From an uncultured Christensenella sp. (GTDB lineage: Bacteria > Bacillota > Clostridia > Christensenellales > Borkfalkiaceae), in contig CAJTUI010000011.1 of assembly GCA_910579705.1 (NCBI GenBank), forward strand, positions 21,426 to 85,425: a stretch of DNA of 64,000 nt, in the 5' to 3' direction. Made by a program: the position numbers and the translations under genes. The notes beneath the pieces are model-generated. The model saw only the letters and a list, made by a program, of their open reading frames with translations, ran no database searches and was not told the DNA's origin. Positions 49,844 to 58,580 of the stretch are shown in pieces; position 1 is the stretch's first letter; each line of letters starts with the position of its first letter.

Positions 49844-50335
49844 ATGCCAAGAGAAAAACAGAACGAAGGTATTACCCTGCTCGGTGACAACAACACCAAA
49901 TATCCGCAGACTTACGACCCGTCCGTTTTGGAAACATTTACAAACAAACACCCCGAAAGGGACTATTTCGTAAAGTTCAACTGTCCGGAATTCACAAGCC
50001 TCTGCCCGATTACGGGCCAGCCCGATTTTGCCAAGGTCTATATTTCGTACGTACCGCGCGAAAAGATGGTTGAAAGCAAGTCTTTAAAGCTGTATCTTTT
50101 CGGGTTTAGAAACCGCGGTGATTTCCACGAAGACTGCGTTAACATAATTATGAACGACCTTATTGATTTGATGGACCCTGCATACATAGAGGTATGGGGC
50201 AAGTTTTTGCCCCGCGGCGGAATTTCCATAGACCCCTATTGTAACTATGGAAGAAAGGGAACAAAGTGGGAACAGGTAGCTTGGAACAGGCTGTCGCACC
50301 ACGATATGTATCCTGAAATAATCGACAACAGATAA
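49844..50335 (+). CDS. queF: preQ1 synthase QueF (NADPH-dependent 7-cyano-7-deazaguanine reductase)
   Basis: Reduces the nitrile of preQ0 to the amine preQ1, the ligand of the upstream riboswitch. Short unimodular T-fold type (163 residues): the thioimide-forming Cys is in LCPITGQPDF, KSLKLYLFGFRN binds NADPH, and FHEDCVNIIMNDL carries the catalytic His and Glu. It is the last gene of the operon and starts one base after the queC stop. The pathway therefore ends at preQ1; tgt and queA are not in the window. Confidence 0.95.
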   Translation: MPREKQNEGITLLGDNNTKYPQTYDPSVLETFTNKHPERDYFVKFNCPEFTSLCPITGQPDFAKVYISYVPREKMVESKSLKLYLFGFRNRGDFHEDCVNIIMNDLIDLMDPAYIEVWGKFLPRGGISIDPYCNYGRKGTKWEQVAWNRLSHHDMYPEIIDNR

Positions 50336-50345
50336 AAAAGGCGGT

Positions 50346-50406
50346 GCACGGAGCACGAAAAATCGGACAGTCTTTTTCTGACTGTCCGATTTTTCGTGCT
50401 CCGTGC
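50346..50406. repeat. Perfect 27-bp inverted repeat (long hairpin)
   Basis: The arms 50346-50372 and 50380-50406 are exact reverse complements (left arm begins GCACGGAGCACG), with a 7-base TTTTTCT loop. It fills the space between queF and the 3' end of the minus-strand tRNA-Ser. On the minus strand the stem is followed, after a few bases, by TTTTTT, so it may end the tRNA transcript; on the plus strand there is no T-tract after it. The stem is longer and more exact than the other terminators here. Confidence 0.9.
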
Positions 50407-50409
50407 TCT

Positions 50410-50497
<88 letters not shown>

Positions 50498-50586
50498 GAA
50501 TATATAAATCAATGAAAGAGCGATAGAATTACGGCATATGCGCCGAATTTATCGTCCGCTCTGCTGAGGTTTAAAACAGCTTTTAT

Positions 50587-50615
50587 ATTTTATCAAAAGG
50601 CAGAGGGGTTGTCAA
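50587..50615 (-). promoter_or_regulatory. Promoter of tRNA-Ser(TGA)
   Basis: Minus strand TTGACA (50615-50610), 17 bp, TAAAAT (50592-50587). It gives a leader of about 83 bases containing an imperfect hairpin (about 50517-50563, arms AGAGCG / CGCTCT). Confidence 0.85.
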
Positions 50616-50620
50616 TTATT

Positions 50621-51337
50621 TTAATCTTTCTTTTCAAGCTTAAATTCAACTGACGCAACGGTTGCGAGATACACGTGCGCCGCGCCCGCTTTCAAAAGTT
50701 TTCTGCATACGGTTTCCGCTGTTGCGCCCGTCGTTAAAACGTCGTCTACAAGCAGAATATTTTTGTCATTAACCTCATTGCGCTTTTTTACGCTGAAACA
50801 ACCTTTTAAATTTTTAAGGCGTTCTTTCTGGGACAGCGATTTTTGCTCGGAAGTGTCTTTGACCTTGACGACGGCGTTTTTCAAAACAGGTATGCTCGAG
50901 CGTACGGACAAACTTTTCGCAAGCAGTTCGCCCTGATTATATCCGCGCTTAATAACAGCCTTTTCGGTCATAGGCACGTATACGATACAGTCTGCCAGCG
51001 GTAATTGCTTTACTTTTTCGGCCAACAAATCGGCGAAATACTCTTTCAGGTATCCGTTTCCGTTTTTGAATTTTTTAATAAGAACGGCCGCGCCGTCCCT
51101 GTAAATAAGCGCAGAAACGCCTTTCTTGAAGAGAGGCGCCCGCGCTTTACATTCGTAACATATTTCCGCCCTGACAGTTTTTCTGCCGCAAACGGGACAG
51201 GTGGTTTTGTTGTTGAATTCTATCGTTTTTAAACATTCGTCACAGATGTTTGTTTCGAAAGTTTCTATGCCGCAAATATCGCAGGTGAAGTTATTGGGAA
51301 AAAGCGTTTCGCTTAGAAATTTACCCAGCCCTTTCAT
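50621..51337 (-). CDS. comF: ComF family protein (phosphoribosyltransferase fold)
   Basis: Competence-associated protein with an N-terminal zinc finger (CDICGIETFETNICDEC and CPVCGRKTVRAEICYEC, eight Cys) and a C-terminal PRTase domain with the PRPP motif NILLVDDVLTTGATAETVCRKL. KRGYNQGELLAKSL is the usual central block. The 238-residue length is typical. It overlaps metK by four bases and is thus under the same SAM riboswitch; in combination with comEC at 37936-40008 it hints at a DNA uptake system. The biochemical role of ComF is unsettled. Confidence 0.92.
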   Translation of the reverse strand: MKGLGKFLSETLFPNNFTCDICGIETFETNICDECLKTIEFNNKTTCPVCGRKTVRAEICYECKARAPLFKKGVSALIYRDGAAVLIKKFKNGNGYLKEYFADLLAEKVKQLPLADCIVYVPMTEKAVIKRGYNQGELLAKSLSVRSSIPVLKNAVVKVKDTSEQKSLSQKERLKNLKGCFSVKKRNEVNDKNILLVDDVLTTGATAETVCRKLLKAGAAHVYLATVASVEFKLEKKD

Positions 51338-52491
51338 AAATACTTTTTAAGGACTTCGGCGCGGTCGACTCTTTCCCAGGGCAGGCCCGATTTCCCGAAA
51401 TGTCCGTATGCCGCCGTTTCCGAATAAATGGGCGCGCGTAATCCCAGCTTTTTAATAATGGAATAGGGGCGCAGGTCAAACTCTTTTAAAACTATGTCTG
51501 CAATTTCTCCGTCGGGCAGTTTACCCGTGCCGTAGGTGTCTACGAAAACGGAAACGGGTCGGGATACGCCTATCGCGTAAGCCACCTGCAACTGCACCTC
51601 GTCGGCAAGCCCCGCGGCCACGATATTCTTGCAGATATACCTCGCCATATACGCCGCCGAGCGGTCGACCTTGGTCGGGTCTTTCCCCGAAAAAGCTCCG
51701 CCGCCGTGCGCGCACCTGCCGCCGTAAGTATCGACTATGATTTTTCTGCCGGTAAGCCCGCTGTCGCCTTCGGGCCCGCCTATTTCAAACCTGCCCGTGG
51801 GGTTGATAAAATACCTTGTGTTTTCGTCGAGAAGGGCGGAGGGGATAACGCTTATAACGTGCTTTAAGATATCTTCTTTAAGTTTCTCCTGAGAAACGTG
51901 CTCGTCGTGCTGTGCGGACACAACCACCGTTTCGATTCTCTTGGGCAGCCTGCCGTCGTATTCCACGGTCACCTGAGTTTTACCGTCTGGGCGGAGGTAG
52001 GGCGCAATGCCCGAAGTCCTGACGGTTTCCAGCCTTTTCGCGAGTTTATGCGCAAGCGAAATTGGCAGGGGCATAAGCTCCTCGGTTTCGCGGCAAGCGT
52101 AACCGAACATCATACCCTGGTCGCCCGCGCCGAGCAGGTCCTCGGCCTCGCCGCCCGCTTTATTCTCGATTGAGCTGTCTACGCCCAGCGCAATGTCGGG
52201 GCTCTGGCGGTGCACGGCCACGGTTATGTTGCATTTATCGTAAGAAAACGTTCCGAAGTCGTAGCCTATTTCCTTAATGGTTCGCCTTGCGGTCTGCTCG
52301 TAGTCCACTGCGGCGTCGGCCGTCACCTCGCCCATAATCATAAGCCTGTCATAGGCGGCGCAACACTCTATCGCGCACCTCGCGTTCGGGTCCTGCTTTA
52401 AAATCTCGTCTACTATCGCGTCGGAAATGCGGTCGCAAAGTTTGTCGGGGTGACCTTCAGTAACGCTTTCGCTTGTAAATAATTTCTTCAT
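51334..52491 (-). CDS. metK: S-adenosylmethionine synthetase MetK
   Basis: Makes AdoMet from methionine and ATP. Signature blocks are TSESVTEGHPDKLCDRISDAIVD at the N-terminus, GAGDQGMMFGYA, GGPEGDSGLTGRKIIVDTYGG and GGGAFSGKDPTKVDRSAAYMARY. The 385-residue length is standard. It lies second in a minus-strand operon (GNAT-metK-comF) governed by a SAM riboswitch, which gives product feedback. The ATG is 7 bases after the GNAT stop codon with GAGGT as ribosome site. Confidence 0.97.
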   Translation of the reverse strand: MKKLFTSESVTEGHPDKLCDRISDAIVDEILKQDPNARCAIECCAAYDRLMIMGEVTADAAVDYEQTARRTIKEIGYDFGTFSYDKCNITVAVHRQSPDIALGVDSSIENKAGGEAEDLLGAGDQGMMFGYACRETEELMPLPISLAHKLAKRLETVRTSGIAPYLRPDGKTQVTVEYDGRLPKRIETVVVSAQHDEHVSQEKLKEDILKHVISVIPSALLDENTRYFINPTGRFEIGGPEGDSGLTGRKIIVDTYGGRCAHGGGAFSGKDPTKVDRSAAYMARYICKNIVAAGLADEVQLQVAYAIGVSRPVSVFVDTYGTGKLPDGEIADIVLKEFDLRPYSIIKKLGLRAPIYSETAAYGHFGKSGLPWERVDRAEVLKKYL

Positions 52492-52498
52492 AATAACC

Positions 52499-52930
52499 TC
52501 ACGTATTCTTAATCATTTGTATATAGGGTAAAACCGCGAACCCGCCGTCCCTGTAAATTTTAACTGCGCGTTCGTTATCTTTCTCGACTTCGAGCCTCAA
52601 CAAAACGTTGCACGAAATCTTTTCGGCGTATCGCAAAAACTCTTTCGCAATGCCAAGTCCCCTGAAATTCGGCAAAACAAACAGTTCGTCAATCCAAAGC
52701 ACCGTGCCGCCGAACTCCTGCGAGGCGTAGGGGACGGTAAGCGCGTAACCCGCGCATTCGCCGCCGTGCTCGAATATGTATCCGTGCACGAAAACGTCCT
52801 TTAAAATTTCCGGCCAGAACGCTTCCCGCTTATCGTTCCCGATAGCCGAAAGTGCCGCGCCCGACGCATAAAACTGCTCCGACATTTTAAAATATATCTC
52901 TTTATCCGTACACTCTATTTTTCTGATCAT
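52499..52930 (-). CDS. GNAT family N-acetyltransferase
   Basis: A 143-residue acetyl-CoA-dependent transferase with the GNAT fold: MIRKIECTDKEIYFKMSEQFY at the N-terminus, LWIDELFVLPNFRGLGIAKEFLRYA with the pyrophosphate-binding loop (RGLGIA), and LRLEVEKDNERAVKIYRDGGF near the end. I start at the ATG at 52930, four bases past the T-tract of the riboswitch terminator; the frame runs upstream into the riboswitch. Its ribosome site (GGGG) lies in the 3' arm of that terminator, so translation may also be affected. It is the leading gene before metK. The substrate is unknown. Confidence 0.85.
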   Translation of the reverse strand: MIRKIECTDKEIYFKMSEQFYASGAALSAIGNDKREAFWPEILKDVFVHGYIFEHGGECAGYALTVPYASQEFGGTVLWIDELFVLPNFRGLGIAKEFLRYAEKISCNVLLRLEVEKDNERAVKIYRDGGFAVLPYIQMIKNT

Positions 52931-52933
52931 AAT

Positions 52934-52959
52934 AAAAAATCCCCGCGGACCTGGCGGGG
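52934..52959 (-). terminator. SAM riboswitch terminator
   Basis: Minus strand CCCCGC / GCGGGG stem with a CAGGTCC loop, followed by ATTTTTTATT, located right after the aptamer and immediately before the GNAT ATG. Confidence 0.88.
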
Positions 52960-52966
52960 TAAAAAT

Positions 52967-53061
52967 CAATTATAATCCCATAGGTCTCGGCGTTAGCACC
53001 TTGCTTGGCAGGTTGCTGTGTGGTCAGGGAGCCGTTCTCTCGCACACTCTTTATAGGTTTG
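52967..53061 (-). ncRNA. SAM riboswitch (SAM-I / S-box family)
   Basis: Minus strand features of the S-box core are present: AAAGAG near the 5' end, P2 GTGTG/CACAC, the kink-turn-like CTGACC, GCAACC, P3 CCTGC..GCAAGG, and AGGTGCTAACGCC in J3/4. CGGC in the P2 loop can pair with GCCG after AGGTGCTAA to form the family's pseudoknot. TATAA and TTATA close P1. The downstream genes include metK. P2 differs from the most common GAGGGA..GGCCC form, so a SAM-I-clan variant is possible. Confidence 0.82.
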
Positions 53062-53066
53062 AACGG

Positions 53067-53095
53067 ATTATATCATAATTGCGTTATGCTGTCAA
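53067..53095 (-). promoter_or_regulatory. Promoter of the SAM-riboswitch operon
   Basis: Minus strand consensus TTGACA (53095-53090), 17 bp, TATAAT (53072-53067), directly upstream of the aptamer. It is back to back with the radical SAM gene promoter. Confidence 0.92.
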
Positions 53096-53102
53096 TCAAA
53101 AC

Positions 53103-53131
53103 TTGCAATTTTCGCCGCAATAATTTATAAT
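53103..53131 (+). promoter_or_regulatory. Promoter of the radical SAM gene, predicted to give a leaderless mRNA
   Basis: TTGCAA (53103-53108), 17 bp, TATAAT (53126-53131), then six bases (GGGTTT) and the ATG at 53138. The standard +1 coincides with the start codon and there is no ribosome site. Confidence 0.75.
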
Positions 53132-53137
53132 GGGTTT

Positions 53138-53989
53138 ATGAATTGTAAACGTTGCCCCGTCGCGTGCGGGGCGGACAGACCCGCGCATAACGGCGCGTGC
53201 GGGGTAAACGGGTTAAAGATTGCAAAGTACTATCTACACAGATACGAGGAGCCGCCTGTATCTTTTAAGAACGGTAGCGGCTGCGTATTTTTTTGCGGCT
53301 GCTCGTTAAAGTGCGTGTTTTGTCAGAACTACGAGTTGTCGCGCAATACCCGCGGTAAAGAAATCACTCCGAGCCGCCTTTCGGAAATCTTCGCAGAACT
53401 GGAAGAGGCTGGGGCGGAAAACATAAACCTTGTCAACCCCACGCATTATCTGGACGATATTGCTCGGGCTTTCGAAATATACCGTCCGAAAATCCCCGTG
53501 GTATACAACACGCACGGATACGAAACATTGCAAAGCCTGGAAATTGCCGATAAGTTTACGGATATTTATTTACCCGATTTGAAATTCATCGACCCCTTTC
53601 TTGCAAAAAGGTATACCGCGCGTGCCGATTACGCGGACTATGCGTTGCCCGCGGTAAAGTTTATGTCGGGCAAGCCGCTGAAAATGAGCGCGGACGGGAA
53701 AATGCTTTCGGGCTGTATAGTAAGACACCTGATACTTCCGCTAGCCGCGTACGACTCGGTGGAAGTGGTTAAGTTTGTTTCCACATTGCCCGACAGCGTG
53801 TATTTCAGTCTTATGAGCCAGTACACGCCGTACGGCGAAATAGAACGATTTAAGGAATTACAGCGCAGAATTACCGCGCGCGAGTATGACAGGGTGCTGT
53901 CGGCTGTAAAAGAACACGGCCTGAAAAACGTGTTTTTGCAGGAGCACGGCAGTGCTGACGAACGATATATACCCGACTGGGATTACTGA
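53138..53989 (+). CDS. Radical SAM protein, PflA-like activating-enzyme family
   Basis: Radical AdoMet enzyme of the group related to pyruvate formate-lyase activators and AmmeMemoRadiSam-type proteins. The N-terminus has four extra Cys (3, 6, 10, 21) in CKRCPVACGADRPAHNGACG, likely a second metal site. The radical SAM cluster is Cys55-x3-Cys59-x2-Cys62 (CGCSLKCVFCQNYELSR), followed by INLVNPTHYL, NTHGYETLQSL and DIYLPDLKF. The 283-residue length fits. No glycyl-radical enzyme gene is adjacent, so its target is unknown. It is translated from a predicted leaderless mRNA. Confidence 0.85.
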   Translation: MNCKRCPVACGADRPAHNGACGVNGLKIAKYYLHRYEEPPVSFKNGSGCVFFCGCSLKCVFCQNYELSRNTRGKEITPSRLSEIFAELEEAGAENINLVNPTHYLDDIARAFEIYRPKIPVVYNTHGYETLQSLEIADKFTDIYLPDLKFIDPFLAKRYTARADYADYALPAVKFMSGKPLKMSADGKMLSGCIVRHLILPLAAYDSVEVVKFVSTLPDSVYFSLMSQYTPYGEIERFKELQRRITAREYDRVLSAVKEHGLKNVFLQEHGSADERYIPDWDY

Positions 53990-53994
53990 TTATT

Positions 53995-55863
53995 ATGTTA
54001 ATTACACTCGACAACGTAACTTTCGGCTATGACGGAAATCCGATATTGGAACAGGTTTCGTTCGCTCTCAACGAGGGCGAGCGCGTCGGCCTTATCGGCG
54101 CGAACGGCGAAGGCAAGACCACGCTTATAAGGCTTATTTCGGGCGAGCTGGAAGCGGAGCAGGGCTCTGTTATCAAAAAGAACGGAATAAAGATAGGTTA
54201 TCTCGAACAGAACGGCGGCTATACCAGCGGCAACACGGTCTATAAGGAAATGCTGGAAATTTTCAGGGAAGAGCTTGACGCGGTCGAAAAGCTTTCCGCA
54301 CTCTCCGCTGAGCTTGCCGCTACCGAATACGGCGGGCGCGAGTACGGCGCTTTGGCGGCTAAGATCGAAAGCCTTAACAAGTTTCTTGCCGCGCGCGACT
54401 GTTTCGACGTGGATGTTAAAATAAAGACCGTGCTCAACGGCATAGGCTTTTCGCAGATGTACGACAGGGTTATAGACACTATGTCGGGCGGCGAAAAGAC
54501 GAGAATGAAACTTGCGCGCCTTCTTTTGGAACAGCCCGATTTATTGATTCTGGACGAGCCGACAAACCACCTCGATATTTCCACGCTTTTCTGGCTTGAA
54601 GAATATCTTCAAACGTTCGGCGGCGCGATTTTCGTCGTATCGCACGACAGATATTTTCTGGACAGGATAGCGGGGCGAATACTGGAAATAGAAAACAAGC
54701 GCCTTCTATCGTTTGCGGGCAACTATTCGAAATATAAAATTCTCAAAGCCGACTTGTGCGCAAGGCGGTTGAAGGACTACGAGGCCCAGCAGGAGGAGAT
54801 AGCAAAGTTACAGGATTACGTGGACAGGAACATCGCCCGCGCAACCACCGCGAAGTCTGCGCAGAGCCGCGTCAAACAGCTTGAAAAAATGCAGATACTC
54901 GAAAAGCCGTACGTGCCGCATAAACCGCCCGTGTTTAAGTTTTGTTTCGAAATCCAGCCGTATGAAAATGTTCTGGAAATAAGCGGACTGAATTTAAGCC
55001 GCGGCGCGAAAAATCTTATTACGGACGGGAACCTGAACGTTATGCGCGGAGAAAAGCTTGCCGTCGTAGGCGAAAACGGCACGGGCAAGAGTACGCTTTT
55101 GAAAGAGATTATGAACGGCAATCCCGCGATAAAGGCGGGGCGGTTCGTCAGGTTCGCGTACTACGATCAGGAAACGGCAAACCTGAACGGCGACAACACG
55201 GTCTTGCAGGAGCTGTGGGAGCGGCACGTCGGCTATACCCAGACCGAGGCGCGTTCGGCGTTGGCGCGGTGCGGACTGTTTGCGGAGGATATGTCAAAGA
55301 CTGTCAAATCGCTTTCGGGCGGGGAGAGGGCCAAGCTTGCGCTTTGCGTTCTGGAATGCGAGCGCGGCAACGTTCTTTTAATGGACGAGCCGACAAACCA
55401 TCTTGACCTGCCCGCGCGCGAGGGGCTGGAACAGGCGTTGAAGGAGTTCGACGGAACGCTTATTTTCGTTTCGCACGACAGGTATTTCATTTCGGCGCTT
55501 GCGCAGAACGTGGCGGAGATCAGCGGCGGACATTTAGTCAAGTTCGAGGGCGGTTACGAAAGTTATACCGCGGAAAAGAAAAAGGCGGCGGAGCCGCAAA
55601 AGAGCGCGCCCGTCGCCGCGGAGGAAAAAAGCTTTTACCGTTCCAAAAAGGACAGGGCGGAGGAAGAGAAGAAAAAACAGTTTGTTAAGAAACTCGAAAC
55701 GCAAATTGCGGAGTGCGAAAAGCGCGAAGAGGAGATAAACGGGTTGCTCGCCCGCCCCGATGTCGCCTCCGACTACACGCAGGTCAGCGTTCTTGTCGAG
55801 GAGCTGGAAGGCATAAAATTACAGATTGATAGTCTTTACAAACAGTACGAAACCGTGCTATAA
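53995..55863 (+). CDS. ABC-F family ATP-binding protein (ribosome-associated type)
   Basis: Soluble protein with two ABC ATPase domains and no membrane part, as in translation factors of the EttA/Uup/YdiF group. Domain 1 has Walker A GANGEGKTT (about 35-43), signature MSGGEKTRMKLARLL and LILDEPTNHLD; domain 2 has GENGTGKST, LSGGERAKLAL and LLMDEPTNHLD. The linker between them (KDYEAQQEEIAKLQDYVDRN..TAKSAQSRVKQLEKM) is the ribosome-contacting arm. A charged C-terminal coiled coil (about 545-620) is Uup-like. The 622-residue length is normal. Its start is six bases after the radical SAM stop, without a strong ribosome site. Confidence 0.9.
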   Translation: MLITLDNVTFGYDGNPILEQVSFALNEGERVGLIGANGEGKTTLIRLISGELEAEQGSVIKKNGIKIGYLEQNGGYTSGNTVYKEMLEIFREELDAVEKLSALSAELAATEYGGREYGALAAKIESLNKFLAARDCFDVDVKIKTVLNGIGFSQMYDRVIDTMSGGEKTRMKLARLLLEQPDLLILDEPTNHLDISTLFWLEEYLQTFGGAIFVVSHDRYFLDRIAGRILEIENKRLLSFAGNYSKYKILKADLCARRLKDYEAQQEEIAKLQDYVDRNIARATTAKSAQSRVKQLEKMQILEKPYVPHKPPVFKFCFEIQPYENVLEISGLNLSRGAKNLITDGNLNVMRGEKLAVVGENGTGKSTLLKEIMNGNPAIKAGRFVRFAYYDQETANLNGDNTVLQELWERHVGYTQTEARSALARCGLFAEDMSKTVKSLSGGERAKLALCVLECERGNVLLMDEPTNHLDLPAREGLEQALKEFDGTLIFVSHDRYFISALAQNVAEISGGHLVKFEGGYESYTAEKKKAAEPQKSAPVAAEEKSFYRSKKDRAEEEKKKQFVKKLETQIAECEKREEEINGLLARPDVASDYTQVSVLVEELEGIKLQIDSLYKQYETVL

Positions 55864-55864
55864 T
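55835..55864 (+). promoter_or_regulatory. Promoter inside the 3' end of the ABC-F gene
   Basis: TTTACA (55835-55840), 18 bp, TATAAT (55859-55864), overlapping the ABC-F stop codon and 48 bases before the next gene's ATG. Confidence 0.6.
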
Positions 55865-55911
55865 ATAATGCGGAATTAATCTTTGTCGCTTTGCGGCGGG
55901 AGGATTTGGAT

Positions 55912-56925
55912 ATGGACGAACAGAACAAAGAAGAAGAGAAAGTGACTATACGTCACACCATAAACGCGGAAGAAACGTTCACGCTTGCCAAAGACGTTTA
56001 CGATATGCGCAGCGTGATTAAAAACATCTATAATAACCGCGCGGTTATCGCGCGCAGGCTCAACCTGTTATCAATGTCCGTCAGCCTTGTGTTTACGGTG
56101 CTGTACGTATCGTACATACTCTTTACGGGTATATTAAACAAACTCAGTCTGTACACGGAAATAGCTATGTATTGCCTTATCGGCGTTTACGTAGCGTTGT
56201 TTATAACGCTTTTCGTGGTTATGACGTGCAGTCTTAAGGCAAAGGCGACAAACATTAAAAAGTATACGAAAACGCTGTCCGTTTTCAGGTATATTCTGCG
56301 CCTGTTGTCGCTTGCTATGGCAATCGCGGCGATAGTTTTAGCTAATTTTTCGGAAGGCTCGGCGAAAAATATTGCGCTCGACATAGTGCTTATAATAATT
56401 TCAATTATTTGTCTTATCGTCCAGCTGATACCGCTGATATTCGGAAGTTTGGGTAAGCTGGCAAGATGGTTGCTTTCGCCCGTGAAAATAAAGCGCCGTT
56501 TCTCGCAGGTCGCGTTGGAGTGGTATGAACTTACCGTAACTTCGGGCGCGGAAAGCAAGGCGATTAAGCGCGTGTCGCAGAAATACCACTCGGAAATAGG
56601 CGTTTGTCTGGATAATTTCTTAATCCCCGCTTTCGGTAAAAAATACGTTTCGGCGATTAAATCCGCGCATATATTAAGCGTTGCGGAAAGCGCCGCGGAA
56701 GAGGACCGCCCCGTAGTTGAAGGCATTTTGAAAAACGTTTTCGAATATGCTACGGAGTGCGGCTACGTAACATTCAATCCTTGCAGGGATCTTAATTTTT
56801 CGGGCAGTATAGAAGAGGAAGTTAAACAGCCCAAAACGGTCAAGACAAGGCTTGCGGGCATAGGTAAAAAAATAGGTATGTCTATACTCGACAAGTATAT
56901 CGAGAAAAACACCGACAAAGATTGA
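55912..56925 (+). CDS. Membrane protein of unknown function with four helices
   Basis: I start at the ATG at 55912 after GGGAGGA; an upstream in-frame start at 55891 lacks a ribosome site. The 337-residue protein has a charged N-terminus (about 50 residues), four membrane helices between about residues 50 and 180 in two pairs, and a soluble, helical C-terminal half containing LEWYELTVTSGAESKAIKRVSQKYH and ending in a basic tail. I recognise no family. It has its own promoter and a terminator, so it is expressed alone. The cytoplasmic C-terminal half suggests a sensing or scaffold role, but nothing in the sequence proves one. Confidence 0.75.
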   Translation: MDEQNKEEEKVTIRHTINAEETFTLAKDVYDMRSVIKNIYNNRAVIARRLNLLSMSVSLVFTVLYVSYILFTGILNKLSLYTEIAMYCLIGVYVALFITLFVVMTCSLKAKATNIKKYTKTLSVFRYILRLLSLAMAIAAIVLANFSEGSAKNIALDIVLIIISIICLIVQLIPLIFGSLGKLARWLLSPVKIKRRFSQVALEWYELTVTSGAESKAIKRVSQKYHSEIGVCLDNFLIPAFGKKYVSAIKSAHILSVAESAAEEDRPVVEGILKNVFEYATECGYVTFNPCRDLNFSGSIEEEVKQPKTVKTRLAGIGKKIGMSILDKYIEKNTDKD

Positions 56926-56935
56926 GGATAAATAA

Positions 56936-56968
56936 AAGCGGCGGCGCTGTACAGCGTCGCCACTTTAA
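56936..56968. terminator. Bidirectional terminator between the membrane protein gene and glyS
   Basis: GGCGGCGCTG / CAGCGTCGCC stem around TA, flanked by AAAAGC and ACTTTAAATTT. It separates convergent genes. Confidence 0.75.
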
Positions 56969-56970
56969 AT

Positions 56971-58374
<1,404 letters not shown>

Positions 58375-58431
58375 ATAAAATTCTCCTTACGCCGTATTTG
58401 GTTTAATACGGACTTTAAATATAATAACACA

Positions 58432-58460
58432 ATTTTATAAAAAAATGCGTTTCAAGTCAA
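58432..58460 (-). promoter_or_regulatory. Promoter of glyS
   Basis: Minus strand TTGACT (58460-58455), 17 bp, TAAAAT (58437-58432). The roughly 50-base leader holds a small CCGTAT/ATACGG hairpin ahead of the ribosome site. Confidence 0.78.
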
Positions 58461-58504
58461 GCAAAGGGCTTGCAAAAAAATTAAAAAAAGTATTGTCAAA
58501 TAAT

Positions 58505-58533
58505 ATACTTTTAACTTGCACGTGTGGTATAAT
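58505..58533 (+). promoter_or_regulatory. Promoter of fhs (extended -10)
   Basis: TATAAT (58528-58533) with TGG directly upstream giving an extended -10; the -35 position (58505-58510, TATACT) is poor. The leader to the fhs ATG is about 41 bases. Confidence 0.65.
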
Positions 58534-58580
58534 GTAACAAACTGTAATAAATATCAATTACAAATTTTGCGAGGTGCGGA

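Noticed and set aside
58375..58431. T-box leader upstream of glyS
   Set aside because: The leader is only about 50 bases and lacks the conserved T-box sequence and antiterminator.
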